Source of the DNA: Leptodontidium sp. MPI-SDFR-AT-0119
Lineage: Eukaryota; Ascomycota; Leotiomycetes; Helotiales; Leptodontidiaceae
Assembly (NCBI GenBank): GCA_020726505.1
Contig: JAHLEZ010000006.1
Coordinates: 3,162,001 to 3,226,000 of the forward strand
DNA: 64,000 nucleotides
Direction: 5' to 3'
Shown: one piece after another, positions 47,432-58,743 of the stretch
How the letters are laid out: each line of letters starts with the position of its first letter
Position numbering within the stretch: position 1 is the first letter of the stretch
Position numbers and translations under genes: made by a program
The notes under the pieces: model-generated
The model's database searches: none
Told to the model about the DNA's origin: nothing
Seen by the model: only the letters and a program-made list of their open reading frames with translations

Positions 47432-48462
47432 CTATGTTGCGCAACCCAGTACAGGCTCACCAACATCAATAGCCACCACCTTTCCACCTTGAAAAGTAGC
47501 ATTTGCAACTATAGGTGGTAGACCGTTCGTGCTAACATAAAGCACTGTTCGGTTTGCTCTTCTTTTACCTAAAGCCCTACTCGTAGTCCCTGCCACAATA
47601 GTTTCGTTTATGCCCCCAGTAATAACCATAACATTTCCACCTAGCGAGACTTTGAAAACCGTGTTTACTAGGTTTGCTCCAATGTACGTAGTGCTATCTT
47701 CTTAGATGGCGAAATCGTCGCCTGGGAGCTTAGACGCAATGATAGTGTATGGCTTATTGTGGTAATTAACGGGAGTTTATTATTTGATAGGACGACGGAA
47801 AGCTTAACTTTGCAAAAGACGACTTTAATAGTGTTAGTGTAGTAGAGTTTTGGACGAAGGGTTATACCGGATGCCGTTGATGCCTACTTGTGGTTCTGCA
47901 GGATTGGTCGTCGTGTTTGCATTAGCCGCTAGTGCTAGAATAGTAGTAAACGCAAAAGTTATTAGGTCGATATGGTAAATCCTTCTAACTCTAGTATCTG
48001 TGATCAAGAGAGTTGCATTTTTACGGCCTCTTGGAATTGCCGTCATGCCATTGAGGAACGCTGCTTGCAGAAAATCGATGATCTTTAATATAATAGGCTT
48101 TACTAACCGGAAGTTTACCGACTAGGTAGAAAATGTGCCGGGGATAAGAGTTACGCCTCGTGTCTAGTTTCCGGCTACAACAGCAAACACATTTAGAGAG
48201 AACTCCATGATACCGAACAGTGAGGTGACTCCAGGAATGGTAATAGATGTGGGACCGATTGATTCGAGGTAGGGTCGAATTGGAAAAGAAGTAGTTGACT
48301 GATGCTAGTTGTAAGAATTTTTCCATTCGAACGCAACGCAATGTTCTCCAGCTCAATTCCGGCGCCGACCTGGAAGAGTGTCTTTGTTTCAACAGCAGAC
48401 ACCGAAGGAATGGCAAGTGTCGCCAATAGGCAAATGGACGGAACGAGCATGGAATATCCCAT
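47432..48462 (-). pseudogene. Secreted SMP-30/gluconolactonase-like beta-propeller, broken
   Basis: Leftward from ATG 48460-48462: a signal peptide (MGYSMLVPSICLLATLAIPS), then TKTLFQVGAGIELENIALRS. A frameshift near 48240 precedes ITIPGVTSLFGIMEF and NVFAVVAGN(stop)TRG. FLNGMTAIPRGRKNATLLIT, VRRIYHIDL and GINGIRYNPSSKTLLHYTN follow. More stops and frameshifts come near 47700-47820, then an end GGKVVAIDVGEPVLGCAT. The block order is that of fungal extracellular six-bladed propeller proteins annotated as SMP-30/gluconolactonase-like. About 340 codons in all. Its start faces the start of the amidohydrolase gene at 49002. Confidence 0.65.
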
Positions 48463-49001
48463 TTTCAAAGACTGCTGAAAATAATTGATAGGTTTGAGAG
48501 CAAAGGGCGTTTGACATGGTGCGAATGTTAAATGATGTGTACCAGTATCTGGTGCATGCTGGCCTGCCCTTGGTGGCAATTAACAACCCCACAATCTCGC
48601 TTCAATCAGGGGCTCGCACCGAGTACGAATACAGTGTATAAAAGCAAATAATAAGGTTGCAGCTCGAAGTGCATGCACTGCTTTGTAAACGTAATAAACC
48701 TCCTTGTTTGAGTATTACGGAGCGGAGTTTACTTCGTAAGCATGTTTAAATTATTAAGCAGAACGGGTGGTTTGTAGTCCGGTCGGGGCAAGTGGATGTT
48801 CACGGGACTTCCGCCTACACAGCTGCTAGGTATTGTGTAGTGCTTTTATGATCTGCTGGGTATAAAGTTTATCTGTTTCACGCAGTTACTGCTGAGCCGA
48901 AACAGGAGTTTTGTGCCTTCATTCTTTGACCTTCTATAGTATCATTCACGCCTTCTCCCTGCTCAATAACGGAAGCAAGTCGATCCATCATATCACCCAC
49001 T
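48463..49001. promoter_or_regulatory. Divergent upstream region, SMP-30-like relic and amidohydrolase
   Basis: 539 bp between two start codons facing away from each other. At 48595-48616 it carries CTCGCTTCAATCAGGGGCTC, nearly the same as the subterminal CTCGCTTCAATCAGGGCTCG of the piggyBac-derived MITE (47203-47223). GTATAAAAGC at 48635 could act as a TATA box. No gene seen. Confidence 0.4.
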
Positions 49002-50589
49002 ATGCAGCTATTCATGCAATCACCTGCATTCCGACACCTGGTAGCTTTGTGCTTCTGTGGCATCCTCGCAATTTCGAGCGCATCGTCAATCTTATTTTCC
49101 GGGGGAACTGTTATTGCTTTTGACCAGGCTATAGAGGCTCTCCAAATCCTCCGCAACAGCTCTGTGCTGGTAGTTGATGATCGAATTGTTTCCCTCTTCG
49201 ATTCCCAATCGAATATTACCATTCCCGAAGGAACAGAGAAGATCGATGTCACCGGCAAGATTGTCAGTCCCGGTTTCGTTGACACACATCGGCATGGATG
49301 GGAAACTGCTTTCAAAACAATTGCGTCGAACACGAGTCTAGCCGAGTATTTTGTCCGCTATGGAGAGTTCGCTTCCCAGGATAAGTTCACGGCCGAAGAT
49401 GTGTATATTGGACAATTAGCTGGCCTTCTAGAAACATTAAACGCTGGTGTTACCACGATTCTGGACCATGCTCACGGCTCCTGGTCTGATGAGACGGCAC
49501 AAGCTGGTCTCGATGGCTCCATTAACAGTGGTGCAAGAGTATTTCATGGCTTCACCATACATGCGCTCACAAACGGTTATTCCATTACGGATCAACTTGC
49601 AAAACTTCAAAGCGTGGCTCAGGAAAGCAAATTCAAGAATACCAGTGTCTCCCTGGGCCTTGCTTATGATGGCTTTAGTACTGCTACTGCGGAAGAAGTC
49701 AATAGTGTAATTGAAGCTGCCAAGTACGAGATCCCTTCCAGAGATAGTCTTATGGAATGATACTGACACTGGGCGAAGGCAAGCCAACGTCTCTGTCATC
49801 ACTACTCACTGCGCGGGCGGACCCTGGGGCTTTGCCAACTCGCCCGAGATCCTGCACTCATACAACTTTCTCAACATCAGTACGCCAATAGTCTTCTCGC
49901 ACGCCAATTTCCTCACCACTCAAGATGCGTCTCTCCTGCGCAGCACAAACCAATACATTAGCACGACCCCTGAGTCAGAGTCTCATTACGGCGTCGGGGC
50001 CCCAACAGCATACCACATCCAAGACCAAGCTGCACTTGGAGTTGATACGCATTCTACGTTCTCTGCAGACATCATCACACAAGCTAGAATCTGGCTCCAG
50101 ACTGTGCGACGAACACTTTACGTCCAGGTCCTGGACCAGTGGAATGTTCCGACGAACAATCCGATGTCTGTCAACCAGGCTTTCTTGTTAGCGACGAGAC
50201 ACGGAGGCCTCGCTCTACGTCGCCAGGATATTGGTGTTCTTGTTGAAGGCGCGAAAGCAGATATGGTAATCTTCAACGGAGATAGCCCCGGCCTTCTAGG
50301 ATGGGTTGATCCCGTGGCAGCTGTGATTCTGCACTCGAATGTCGGAGATATAGAACATGTGCTTGTTGACGGGAAGTTTGTAAAGAGGGATGGAAAGTTG
50401 GCAGTAGAGAATTATGCTGGGATTCAGCAGCGGTTCCTGGAGAGCGCACGGAGGTTGCAGCAGCTTTGGAAGGAGACGCCATATCCGACTTTAGAGGGTA
50501 CATTCAATGATATAGCAGATTATGAGCCTGTGAAGGAAGTAGACACGCTGAGGGGAGACGGAACTGGGTACGGAACCAATTTTGTGTAA
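49002..50589 (+). CDS. Secreted amidohydrolase (metal-dependent deaminase/hydrolase family)
   Basis: Two exons, 49002-49723 and 49779-50589, with a 55-bp GT-AG intron carrying TACTGAC as branch site; 510 aa. An N-terminal hydrophobic segment (ALCFCGILAISSASS) suggests secretion or membrane anchoring. The amidohydrolase TIM-barrel motifs are present: GFVDTHRHGW (HxH at residues 96 and 98), VSVITTHC, IVFSHANFLT and LGVDTHSTFS, which supply the metal ligands His, His and Asp. The C-terminal LVEGAKADMVIFNGDSPGLL is the usual second part of the beta-sandwich domain. Closest in layout to the cytosine deaminase/chlorohydrolase (ATZ/TRZ) group. The substrate cannot be read. Appears intact. Confidence 0.85.
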
Positions 50590-51238
50590 AGCGAACTGGA
50601 AGGGCCTGTCACTTAACTGGATTCCATTGACTAGACGACCGAGAGGATTTTCATAATGAGAATCGGTTCTCTTATTGAAGCATTAGATCAATTTAAACCC
50701 GGTAACCTCCTGAAAAATGCCTGTAATGTCTCACAGGTTACGAGCACTTCGAAAATGAAAATATTGTCAGAGCTCCTTGCAAGAGGGCCAATACTTGAGA
50801 ACTGAGAATTTTTCGAACCTGAATCGGATGAAACTTGGGTTGTAGAATCCACGAATTCTGGGCCTCTGATTAGTCGACTTTGAACGAATTAGAGCCTAAT
50901 TCGACAAATCATCCAAAGAGATATGTCTTCCCCAACATCTTGGTATTCTTGCCCAGCAATGAAGCTCCTTGCATTCAGTCACCAGAAGCAGATATCCTGA
51001 CCTCTCCAAGACCCATGTCCATTTCCTGAGGAATCTAGGAGTAGCTTCCAACTCCCTTTCTCATACGGCTCTCCCCAAACAATTAATCCTTTCGACTAGC
51101 AGCAATCATGTCACCATCTCCTTCTCAGATAACAATGACCTAGATGCCAGGGAGGATTCAAATGCATTTCGCGTGATGGGTATATTATCGTTAACCATCT
51201 CTCCAAAAAGATCTTTGCATAAATCCCCGTGGTCGAAA
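50590..51238. other. No gene seen
   Basis: Downstream of the amidohydrolase gene. A rightward 115-codon frame (50969-51316) overlaps the unidentified leftward relic and has no recognisable motif. Confidence 0.35.
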
Positions 51239-52580
51239 TTATCTAACCAGGTTGTCCCGAATTTGTGGAAAAGGAAACATATTTATCCAGGAAGAGTGGG
51301 GGCGATTCATATGTAAAGATGTTGGAACAAGGGAGTTTGGAATGTTCGGGTGAAGGGGATGGATGACCGAATAACCACCGCAAAGAAATCGGCATAAGCG
51401 CGAATTAGGAACATCATAATCTGGTACGACAAGTGTTGTCAAAAGACTTAGGAGAGGCTTGTTGGAAACGAGTGCTCGGAAGACATTGTGATTGATGAGG
51501 CGAAGTAAATGATCGGAAGGAAAGGGAAACTCCATGTACTGTAACGTCTCCGACGAAGAATCGAAGAGACGGGCCAGCTTGATGTCGCTGTCCCTCCAAC
51601 TTTCCAATGGAAACCAGTTGTTAAAAAAAAAGGCCTATCTCCAATTTAGGCGGCCTGTCAAAAAGGGCTTGCCTTGGACTCCACAATTGACCGGACAAGT
51701 TCTTGAAAAGGCCAGATCTCTTCAGTAGCCATGACTTTTACCCTCCAATTCATACAGTGCTGGTCCTTGTAGCTTTTCCACGTCAAGGCGACATTGGCCT
51801 TAGTTCTTATCCCCGACCTTATATAGCTAAGCTTACCAGTGATCTTAGAGAAGTCCAACCATAGTTTAGGATCGGGTCCTTGGATGGCTTCATCAGGGCG
51901 GCCAACTTCCGACGTATGCCGCAATTGGCCCGACATGACCCCAAGAAAGTCCCCTGGTTATATAGGGACGACTAGGCACGGGGCTACAATTGTCCTCAAG
52001 GCATGGGCCTCATCGATCCATCGCTTATTATTTAGGGGGCCCTTAAAGGGTACGAGGCATATGTAAATAGCATTGTTGCGCTCTGATTGACCGTCAACGC
52101 CGTCTCAAAGTACTTCAGTAGTGGTTTGTAAAGATAGTTCTTCCGACCGTAATATGCTGTCGAAGTTCGCTAGGTACGACTACTATTCTTCTTCGTTCAG
52201 TGCTCGTGTTCCGTTTACCCAGTTAATTAGGGAACATTTCACCGCCTTCCTAGCAGCCATCTAATGTAAATCAGTACTACTTAATAGGTCGTTGGTTCGC
52301 TTAGCGAGCACTCTCATCTGTACTTCCTTTATGTAGGGGTAGTATACTTGATTCCACCTCCTTACCGTCTAGAGTAAGTCCTTTGTTTTGTTAAAGAAAC
52401 GCCTGTTAAACCCCCCCGTCCAGAAAACGAGGATATGTAGCAAACTATCCTTCAGCATACGAGTTTCGGTGCCTTCCAACCTAGTAGGATCACCTTCCAC
52501 ACGAACGTCATGAAGGAACTTCCAAAAGCGATGCTATATGGAGCTAGCCGTGGTTCTGGGGTCTCATCTATATAATGTAA
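51239..52580 (-). pseudogene. Unidentified degenerate protein-coding relic
   Basis: Leftward reading gives blocks of natural-looking protein separated by stops and shifts: MLKDSLLHILVFWTGGFNRR and VYYPYIKEVQMRVLAKRTND near 52250-52470, LINWVNGTRALNEEE near 52200, NWRVKVMATEEIWPFQELVR near 51720, and LRLINHNVFRALVSNKPLLS near 51480-51510. I do not recognise the family. The stops are mostly at likely Gln codons, as in other RIP-altered genes here. The blocks share one strand and may be one gene of 400 or more codons. Confidence 0.35.
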
Positions 52581-52919
52581 GTACTACATGTTGTGACTGG
52601 TAGTGTCTGGCTTAATTATGTTGCGAAAACAGCGGGGCGTTTGAAGATAAATGTGAACATTCTTCGGAGACTCTCAAAGCGTAGGCGCTGATGGCGGACA
52701 CGGGAACAGGTACGATCGAGGGAAGCAGCGCATGAGGCGCAACGCCTTTATGAGAAGCAATTCGGGTAGTATACAATAAGTCGCGTGTGTATTGGCATCC
52801 CTGGTATCATTGTATCGTACATTTTCCCCCAGACCCGTTGTAATTAGCCCAAAAAAAAAAGGAAGAAAAAACTCCCAATAATACGCCGCATAATCCTAAT
52901 TCCCCAATCCTCGCCTCGC
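52581..52919. other. No gene seen
   Basis: Spacer between two leftward relics. It contains a short A-rich run near 52850-52870. Confidence 0.35.
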
Positions 52920-54158
52920 CTATTCAATTGCCTGTTCCTCCTTCCCTAGACGGCCAATTGCTAGGTTGGACGCTATAATCGTCCCATCGTACATTATATC
53001 ATAGTCGTGGAATGTGCCCGTGAAGATGTCCCCATCTTTAATTAGAAAAAGAGTGGATCGGAGCTCGCGAGCTAACGGTTTGAGGTTCTCGAACTTCGAC
53101 GTAAACTCCACGATAAGTTAATGTTCTCGAATTGGTTTTTGCCTATATCCCTCATCTTATTCCGAGCAATTTCTGTATATATCCCAGTATACCAACCTCG
53201 CAGTATATTTGTCTTTGGTCTCACCACCTTGCTAAGTTTTGCCTGCCCGTACCTTCGTAGCTATATCGAATGCATATTCATACGAAGATATAAAAAAAAT
53301 AATACGAGGTCGTGTCGATATATGTGGCCTTTGCCTTCAAGAACCTCGATCGTTATAAACTACATAGTGCTAGTTCGATGACGAGCCCCACTCGGCATGC
53401 TATCCAGCTCCTTTGCCAAGTTTAAGTCAATTAGTCTTCCTTTCGGGGCTTCTTCGGCAGGGAGTTCGGTGATAATGATATTATTCTCGGAGATATCCCG
53501 ATAAAGAATCCTTTTATTCTCGAGCAACGACCTACGACCTTAGATAGCATCGTGCAGCGCCTCTAAAAGCTCTCTGACCGATTGATATTCGTAGAGAGGT
53601 CGTCTAGCTAGTGAAGTTACTAAGTAGTAGTACACTCGGTTGCCGTACGTCTCGCTTTTGCAGTCTGTCAGACTGTCGGCTCCGGCTTCTTAAATACTGT
53701 CGACATTATTCCGCTGCCCCTTAATCCGGCAGTCTGCCAGACTGTCGACCATTGTCTCTTGAATACTAGGAGCGTCGATTGCATCTAGCTGGTCTTCTTT
53801 GCGCACATTTGTCGCGCTGGCATGACTACCATAAGCACTATATTCGACAATTCCTTGGGATGCCCGATCGATTCGAGAGAACTTTCTTGATTACTTCCGC
53901 CCAATCCATACCCGTTTCATTTGCCGCGACATTGCCACCGCCATGGTACACCTTTTTCGTCTTTTGGCTTTTGGGCGCCGGATTGTGCAAAAGGAGGGCT
54001 CGCGTGCTACGATCAGTTAGAGCCCGAGCGGCCAGGTACTTACTATTTTCAGCGGACACGGGCGGGAGGGACCATGGCAGGAGCAGTGACAGTGGCATCA
54101 GCCGATTCAGCAGTCCGCCTTCCGCGAGATGTCGAAGAGCGCCATCCGCAGCTGCCAT
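52920..54158 (-). pseudogene. FunK1-type fungal protein kinase, broken
   Basis: Leftward: ALRHLAEGGLLNRL near 54120, GNVAANETGMDWAEVIKK near 53900, YYYLVTSLARRPLYEYQSVR near 53600, then RILYRDISENNIIITELPAE. That is the FunK1 catalytic loop, where HRDxSENNI is usual and Tyr stands for His. RLIDLNLAKELDSMPSGARH corresponds to the DLD magnesium loop (here DLN) and the GTxxFM segment. The C-terminal block EFTSKFENLKPLARELRSTL lies at 52920-53111. Stops at Gln codons and frameshifts make it a pseudogene. FunK1 kinases are a fungus-specific, eukaryotic-like kinase family with unknown targets. Confidence 0.7.
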
Positions 54159-54509
54159 GAGTTCGTTAGTGAGATGATGCTCGGCTTGCAGCCAGTTTTC
54201 AGGTTAAACCAGTTCGTCGATAACGTCGCTGAGCGGCGGGTAGGCTACTTATTTCTGACTGAACCTGGCAATAGAATGTTGTCCTTCTTTAAGCTGCTCC
54301 TACGGCAGGCATAGGATCACGGGCTACGAGCACAGAACCGGTGGCATAACCGCCACTGCCACTGCTATCTTCACTAATTCGAGCATCTGCAGCTCTAACT
54401 TCAGCTTTATAACTACTTGGCTAGCGGTATGCTAGGTTGTGGCAGTGAGACAAATACCCTCGAGTGGCAGAATACTCCTCAAGCTATGCGAAATATCTTT
54501 ATTCATCAT
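54159..54509. other. No gene seen
   Basis: Short spacer between the kinase relic and the acetoacetyl-CoA synthetase fragment; only frames of about 60 codons. Confidence 0.35.
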
Positions 54510-55599
54510 AATCGACTTCGACTTGATTGAGATTGTCGTGCTGGCTACCGGGTCGCAGATATCGACGGCTATGCCTAGAGCCGGACCTTGGATCTCGCCG
54601 GCGTAGACTGGGAAGGTGGGGTCTCCGCTGACAACTAGGAGCGGAAATATACTTCAGAATTGATCTAGGCTGGCATGGTGAAGGAGTAGAATAGGATATG
54701 ATAGAGAATAGTGACGAGAGAGAGAACAAATGGTGGACTAATGTGAGCATGCCATGTCAGTGCCGCCGCTGCCTGAAACCAGGTGCACATCTTTGGGAAA
54801 GGCGCTATCGTAGAACCATTGGCAGACATCTGCAGTCAGGACGGATCCAGTGGACGAGACTGTCCTCAAAGACGACAAATCCAAACTTGCACCTATCCAT
54901 AGCGTTAGTAGGAAGCATATCTCTGTTTACAAGAGCAGAGGATGGTAGGTAACTGACATGGTAGGACACCTCTGGCCTTGAGATCTGTGAGAAACCTCGC
55001 GGAAGTGCCGTAGAGAGACAACCTAGAATTAAATGATCAGTGGAAAAAGTTCTAGTTACATTCAAGATGATTCAAGAAGCTCACTTTAGCTCATCGATTA
55101 ATCTCGGCGTCACCAATGGATCAGGAATAAATGGTGAGCCATCATACACGAGGATTTTCCCTCCGTAAGACAGACCACAGAGTACCATAGCCCACATTAT
55201 CCAGCCAGTCTATTACACCATTCTAATCAGCGAGAAATTTTTTGAAGATGGGGGGATCATAGATGCATACAGTGGTATACTGGAAGATAGCGTCTCCAGG
55301 CCTCACATCTAGTCCGAGCATGTAGTCTTTCTTCACCTGCATCAAAAGGCCCTGGAGAGTCTGTCAGCTCAGGGCCAAATCTAGCCAGAATCATGGACTT
55401 AGCCTACACAAGGGCTATGAACGATACATTTCGGCTTTCCAGTCTAGATTCATGCATTTAGCATTCATTCATTTATCCATTGGCTGAAATGGGGTTTGGC
55501 AGCATTGAGCTTGCCTACCGTTCCTGACGAGTACACGATGAATCCGGGGTGATCAAATGGTAGCTGTTCGAAGCACAGCTTTCGCCTCATGCTGGAAGC
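54510..55599 (-). pseudogene. Acetoacetyl-CoA synthetase fragment
   Basis: Leftward exons separated by three clean GT-AG introns (55444-55518, 55352-55407, 55210-55270) read FEQLPFDHPGFIVYSSGTTG, then KPKCIVHS (the AMP-binding P-loop), QVKKDYMLGLDVRPGDAIFQ, TTGWIMWAMVLCGLSYGGKI, LYGTSARFLTDLKARGVLPC, WFYDSAFPKDVHLVSGSGGT and VYAGEIQGPALGIAVDI. These are the middle third of acetoacetyl-CoA synthetase, which activates acetoacetate in the cytosol (ANL superfamily). The N-terminal half is missing beyond 55599 and the C-terminal half beyond 54510. Small frame breaks lie near 54700-55070. Truncated at both ends, so not functional. Confidence 0.75.
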
Positions 55600-55604
55600 A
55601 ACGC

Positions 55605-56020
55605 AGTCTTATCTGGTTGGGGCTACTACAGCATGTTAAAGGCTGCTGTGGCATCTATCGTTCGACAAGTCCACCTTGAAGAGCCTGAGATCAGTAATTA
55701 TACTGGGAGTATCACCTGGTCTCTGCGACACGAACATGACCAAAGGACTGCTAGATGGAAGTCGTAAGTATTTCCGTGGAACTTCCTCTTTTCGTGCTCG
55801 GTGCTGGGTCCATGACATGGCTCACATTACATTCAACAGATACTGGGGAAAGGAAGATGCCGACCAGTATAAGGGGTTTTACAGCGTGGCTCCAGTCACC
55901 ACCCCCGAGACTGCTGAGAGGGCTTTCGCGAACATCGTTTTAAAAGCAGACCGTGCGTTAGGTAGCGAAGTTATGGAGTACAATGACCCGAAACTAGAGA
56001 CTTTGTGGAAGACAGAATAG
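55605..56020 (+). pseudogene. Short-chain dehydrogenase C-terminal fragment
   Basis: Starts abruptly with GYYSMLKAAVASIVRQVHLE, which contains the SDR catalytic YxxxK (Tyr at 55627). After a one-base shift near 55690 comes ILGVSPGLCDTNMTKGLLDG (the PG(xx)xT motif after the active site). The frame then runs open to TAG 56018 through TPETAERAFANIVLKADRAL. The Rossmann N-terminal half with TGxxxGxG is absent. It abuts the acetoacetyl-CoA synthetase fragment, which runs the other way. Confidence 0.55.
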
Positions 56021-56351
56021 AAAACATGCTTAATTTTTGAGACATCGATATTCCGTTTGAAAGGCAAATCCGTGCTTGATCACCAAGACGGCTTAACAAG
56101 CAATTACAGATCATAGATCATGATAAGATAATCATAAGAAGCACCTATTTTATTCAAAATTGTTGTTTGTATTGCAACCTTATCTGTTGGAAGTAAATGG
56201 AATCGACTCTCTCGGTTCAAGCGCGTTTAAAGAATTCCACCAACGTCTGAAGTCAATGAAGGGATTAGTTCCAAATACATGTTGTACGAGACCAAAACTA
56301 CAGAAACATTCAATCAGACCAGAGGTTTACTCAGCCCTAGAATTAAAGTTG
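56021..56351. other. Convergent spacer, no gene seen
   Basis: Lies between the 3' ends of the dehydrogenase fragment and the E2 gene; AT-leaning 3' flanks. Confidence 0.4.
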
Positions 56352-58063
56352 CTATTTAGTCATCAAAGCTAAAGCTTGAAAGTTCTCCAAGAACACCCTC
56401 ACCTGCTCTACACATCTGACAACCGTTGCTCCATCCACAACCCTGTGATCAGCGCTCCAGCTTAGATGAGCCTGTTTAAGTTTGATAAGCTCCTCTTTAC
56501 CGTCTGAGTCTTCCCGAAACGCAGGAACTCCCTTGATCTGCCCCATCGCGACGATCGTAACCATGGGTCGAACGATGACAGGACTGACAACACTGCCACC
56601 CACGCTGCCAATGTTACTCACTATAAATGTCGCGTCCTTGAAGTGCTTTGGCTGTAGTCGCCCGGCCCTAGCAAGTCTGCTAAGATAGGTGAGATCAGCT
56701 GCGATTTCCATCACGGATTTGCTTTGCACATCATGTACGACCGGGACCAGTAATCCTTGTGGTGTATCGATAGCCACGCCAAAATTGTGTCTCGCTTTCA
56801 AGATAAGACGAGGCTTCTGGGGATCAGACTCCGTGTCTAGATGCGAGTTGAGCTTTGGTGCCTGGAGGAAGGCGTATGACAGGGCTTTCATGAGAAACGG
56901 GAGGGTGGTGATTTTTCTTGGTGCGTCTCCAGAGGAAGTCGCGAAGAGGCAGCGGAGACTTGGGTCGCTCTCGAATTTACTCCGGAAAAGATTGATCGAT
57001 GTGAAGTCAACTTGATTCGTGAATAGGAAGTGTGGAATATCTAGGGACTGTGTCATGACTTTGAACATCTGACTCTCAATAGCATTCGAAGAAATATGCT
57101 TGTCTTCAGCAGTTGAAGTGGGTGTTGAATCGTATGAGGTAGAAACAGGTGAGGTCAATGCTGCATGTTAGCCTTGTACGTCTATCTTCGTCACATGACC
57201 ATCTTTACCGGTTCCCGGTGTTTCTGCAAGGCTCAATTTAAGTCTATTGGTCATATGTCGAACAGCAGGCATGGCAATTCCGAAATTCTTTGGGAAAGAT
57301 TTCGTCGTTGGGGTAGGGGCCGTGTCAGCAGTATTTTCGGCAGGTGGTTCGGCGGCCTCTATCACCTTGGAAGTTCGCGAGTTCGTTGTTTCTGCAGTCC
57401 ATTGTATATCCTCCTTCAGATGCATTTCTGCCGTTGAAAGATTTTCAGGTGCCCCAGGTTCTTCCGTTAAAGCTGCAGGAATGTCGCTCTCTTCAAGGGC
57501 TTCATCATCTACCTCGATATCAACAAGTGGCTGTCTACAATAAGCTCAGAACGCATGGGCTTGAATTTTCAAACCAAACCTTTCCCACGATGGCCATATC
57601 ATTCTGTTCGTAATGCAGGGTCTTAATGATCCCATCAAATCGCGACGTGATCTATGCCATCACAGCCAAGTCAGCAACTACCTGGAGTCATGTTTGGTGA
57701 GGCACCGACGTCCACAGATGCTTTATCGGACTGTACTTCGCAGATATCGTCAAACTGCTCAATTCGATCCCCAGGCTTGACCGACCATTTCATGATCTGA
57801 CATTCCGTGATTCCTAGCTTTGTCAGAATAACAGTAAGTGAAATGGGAATACTAGTCTTACCTTCCCCGATATCTGCCAGGAGGAATGGTATTGTCGCTG
57901 GCATCCTCTGCGAACTGTGAAAGCTTCGTGACCGGTAATGTCCAGATCCAATTGAAAATAGGAGCTTCCGGCATTCAGACAGGCGGCCCACCGTCGGCGA
58001 TGAAAGCCGCAAAACTTCTCGATAAACCATATGGCTCATCTGGATGAATGTGTATATATTCAC
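56352..58063 (-). pseudogene. Branched-chain 2-oxoacid dehydrogenase E2 (dihydrolipoyl acyltransferase), one internal stop
   Basis: Four exons: 57862-58063, 57710-57813, 57580-57651 and 56352-57530, with introns of 48, 58 and 49 bp; 518 codons. An Arg/Ser-rich mitochondrial presequence ends near FHSSQRMPA. The lipoyl domain reads [20 protein letters not shown] with the lipoyl-lysine site VQSDKASVD. The E1/E3-binding domain is MPAVRHMTNRLKLSLAETPG. The catalytic core ends with SWSADHRVVDGATV, with the active-site HRVVDG intact. The acyltransferase moves the branched acyl group from E1 to CoA. A TAA at 57168-57170 sits in frame between the binding domain and the core. The splicing is otherwise perfect. 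It may be a nonsense mutation, a sequence error, or a real truncated product. Confidence 0.85.
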
Positions 58064-58743
58064 CCCTCTTTATGGACGCTGTAAATGTGAGTTTTCTTGT
58101 ATCCTCAGTTCTTCTCGCGCGCGACGGCGATGGCTAGATCAAAGTGCAATGATGATGAAGATCAAAGCTTCTCTCGGGATCGTCTGGTATGGGCACCCGG
58201 AGCCCTTGAGCTCTCGCCATTCCATGTCCTGGGTTTCTGGAATACCAAAATCCTAAGCCAGATGTGCTTAGATCACCTCCACCATCAATTTGAGTGATGG
58301 ATCGTGGATAAACACCTGTCGGCTCGGAGACGTGACTTTGTTCCGAGGTATAGGAGCCGGGATCACCACGATATTGATCAGCCCCTCGCTTGTCCGAACT
58401 CGCTTACAGTGACAGTCCGGCCAACTTCAAGCGGAGCGAGAGATTGCCCTTTCTTCCGTAACGGCCGAGAAACTTCTATGCTGCGCCAATCTTATTGATT
58501 GCTCCGAGATCTGCATATTCTAAAAGCCGCTCACTATACATCATATCATAGGACTTGGCAGGGATTATTTGGCCTCCTGACGAAGGTCAACCGTGGATAA
58601 CCGAACATTGGTCAAGCAAGCCATGCCACACTTTTCAACAATGGCAGACTGACTCTCCCGTTGGTTTGTCGATGTGATGGGGGCAGAGCATGTTGTTATT
58701 GAGTCTGTCACCAGAGCATACCAGTTTGCCGTTCAGTAACATC
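58064..58743. promoter_or_regulatory. Divergent upstream region of E2 and E1-beta
   Basis: 680 bp between the E2 start (58063, leftward) and the E1-beta start (58744, rightward). Shared control of two subunits of one complex is likely by position. I see no coding signal and no operator I can name. Confidence 0.45.

Noticed and set aside
49711..50589. Independent gene starting at 49711
   Set aside because: It is exon 2 of the amidohydrolase. A 55-bp GT-AG intron at 49724-49778 with a TACTGAC branch site joins it in frame to the upstream exon.
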